21,712 nucleotides of DNA from Ettlia oleoabundans (lineage: Eukaryota; Chlorophyta; Chlorophyceae; Chlamydomonadales). A program made the translations under genes and the position numbers. The stretch is from contig JAAMXP010000440.1 in assembly GCA_019693395.1 (NCBI GenBank), positions 9,723-31,434 of the forward strand. The letters run 5' to 3'. Below are positions 21,032-21,712 of this stretch, in pieces. A model generated the notes under the pieces. That model was given only the letters and a program-made list of their open reading frames with translations, was not told the DNA's origin and ran no database searches. Positions within the stretch are counted from its first letter, which is position 1. The number at the start of each line of letters is the position of its first letter.

Positions 21032-21712
21032 AACGAGCGGCAGGCAGCAGCCCCCGGCGCCTCATGGAATGTTCAGTAGCAGGAGGAGAAGCGGGTTGGG
21101 AGCAGCCATTCGTTGAATGCATTGCACTTCCTGCCACTGTGCCGTCAATTGTGCCTCTATGCTCGCTTTGGTACTTATTAGTGATATGTTCTTTGCCAAA
21201 CAATGTGCAATTCAATTGTTTGAGAGATTGCGTGTCGGCTGGGCTCAATATACATCAAGCAAAATTTGTTGGGGGGAGCAGGACAGGGAGAAAGAAAGGA
21301 ATAGGTTGCAGGGTGAATCGGCGCGTTGGGGCAGCGCTCTTTTTCAAGGAAAGCAAAAACAATAAGCTAAACAACAGAATGGGCGGCGATGCCGTGCACT
21401 GAGGCGCAGCGCCCCGCTAGACAGGCTGTGGTGAGCCCGTCCCAGCAGCATGGAGGCTGCACAGTCAGGGGCATGTGACAGGTCTGCGTGCCGGCCTGCA
21501 GAACCGCAGCAGACTCGCAATAGGGTCCTCACCCCTCACCCCTCCTGTATGTAAACTTGGCCAGACAGCTCGGGATGTTACACCACGACTGGGATTAGCA
21601 CCTGCATGACACGCACAGCATGTGCCCAGCAGTCTCAGCAGGCGCCACGAGCGACCCTACATACAAGGACCCCCCTAAGCCTCGGCTTCGGTGCCGCCGC
21701 CCCCCCCCGCGC
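21032..21712. other. 3' flank of the dioxygenase gene
   Basis: No coding frame resembling a known protein is visible here. The stretch from about 21120 to 21380 is less GC-rich than the genes and is probably 3' UTR. The window ends in a C-rich run, mirrored by the C-rich first 17 bases. Confidence 0.5.
21550..21554 (+). terminator. Polyadenylation signal TGTAA for the dioxygenase gene
   Basis: TGTAA occurs about 520 nt after the stop codon at 21029-21031. This matches the long 3' UTRs usual in green algae. Confidence 0.45.

Overview
The window is nuclear DNA of a eukaryote, most likely a chlorophyte green alga. The sequence is GC-rich. Every gene is cut by short GT-AG introns of about 125-390 bp. 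The proteins carry long Ala/Gln/Ser/Pro tracts built on CAG/GCA repeats. The chlorophyte polyadenylation motif TGTAA follows three of the five genes at plausible distances. The RPT3 protein reads like the plant/algal form, and the SPX protein has the land-plant/algal type of SPX core. The species cannot be fixed from the sequence alone.

Layout, left to right. (1) 148-2511, plus strand: the 3' two thirds of the 26S proteasome ATPase RPT3 (7 exons; the 5' end lies outside the window). (2) 3341-6726, plus: a PP2C-family protein phosphatase (7 exons, about 674 aa). (3) 6727-8641: a 1.9 kb convergent intergenic stretch with no recognisable gene. (4) 8642-11085, minus: an SPX-domain protein, the inositol-pyrophosphate/phosphate sensor fold (5 exons, about 482 aa), whose first intron is GC-AG. 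(5) 11788-15827, minus: an alpha/beta hydrolase resembling isoprenylcysteine methylesterase (11 exons including an 18-nt microexon, about 651 aa). (6) 15828-18411: an untidy interval with two diverged, frameshifted direct copies of a roughly 360 bp segment and an orphan exon resembling the C-terminal part of a GNAT acetyltransferase. (7) 18412-21031, plus: a 2-oxoglutarate/Fe(II) dioxygenase-like protein (5 exons, about 473 aa). The rest is 3' flank.

All exon models were built by hand from reading-frame continuity, splice-site motifs and family motifs. In each multi-exon gene the splice phases agree and the coding total is divisible by three. The genes do not form an operon or an obvious pathway. 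This looks like an ordinary algal nuclear neighbourhood containing proteolysis (RPT3), signalling (PP2C, SPX) and modification enzymes (hydrolase, dioxygenase).

No prokaryotic-style new system is present. The most interesting signals are structural: low-complexity insertions placed between catalytic motifs of three enzymes, a GC-AG intron and a phase-symmetric 99-nt candidate cassette exon in the SPX gene, a microexon in the hydrolase, and the decayed duplication with a lone GNAT piece.
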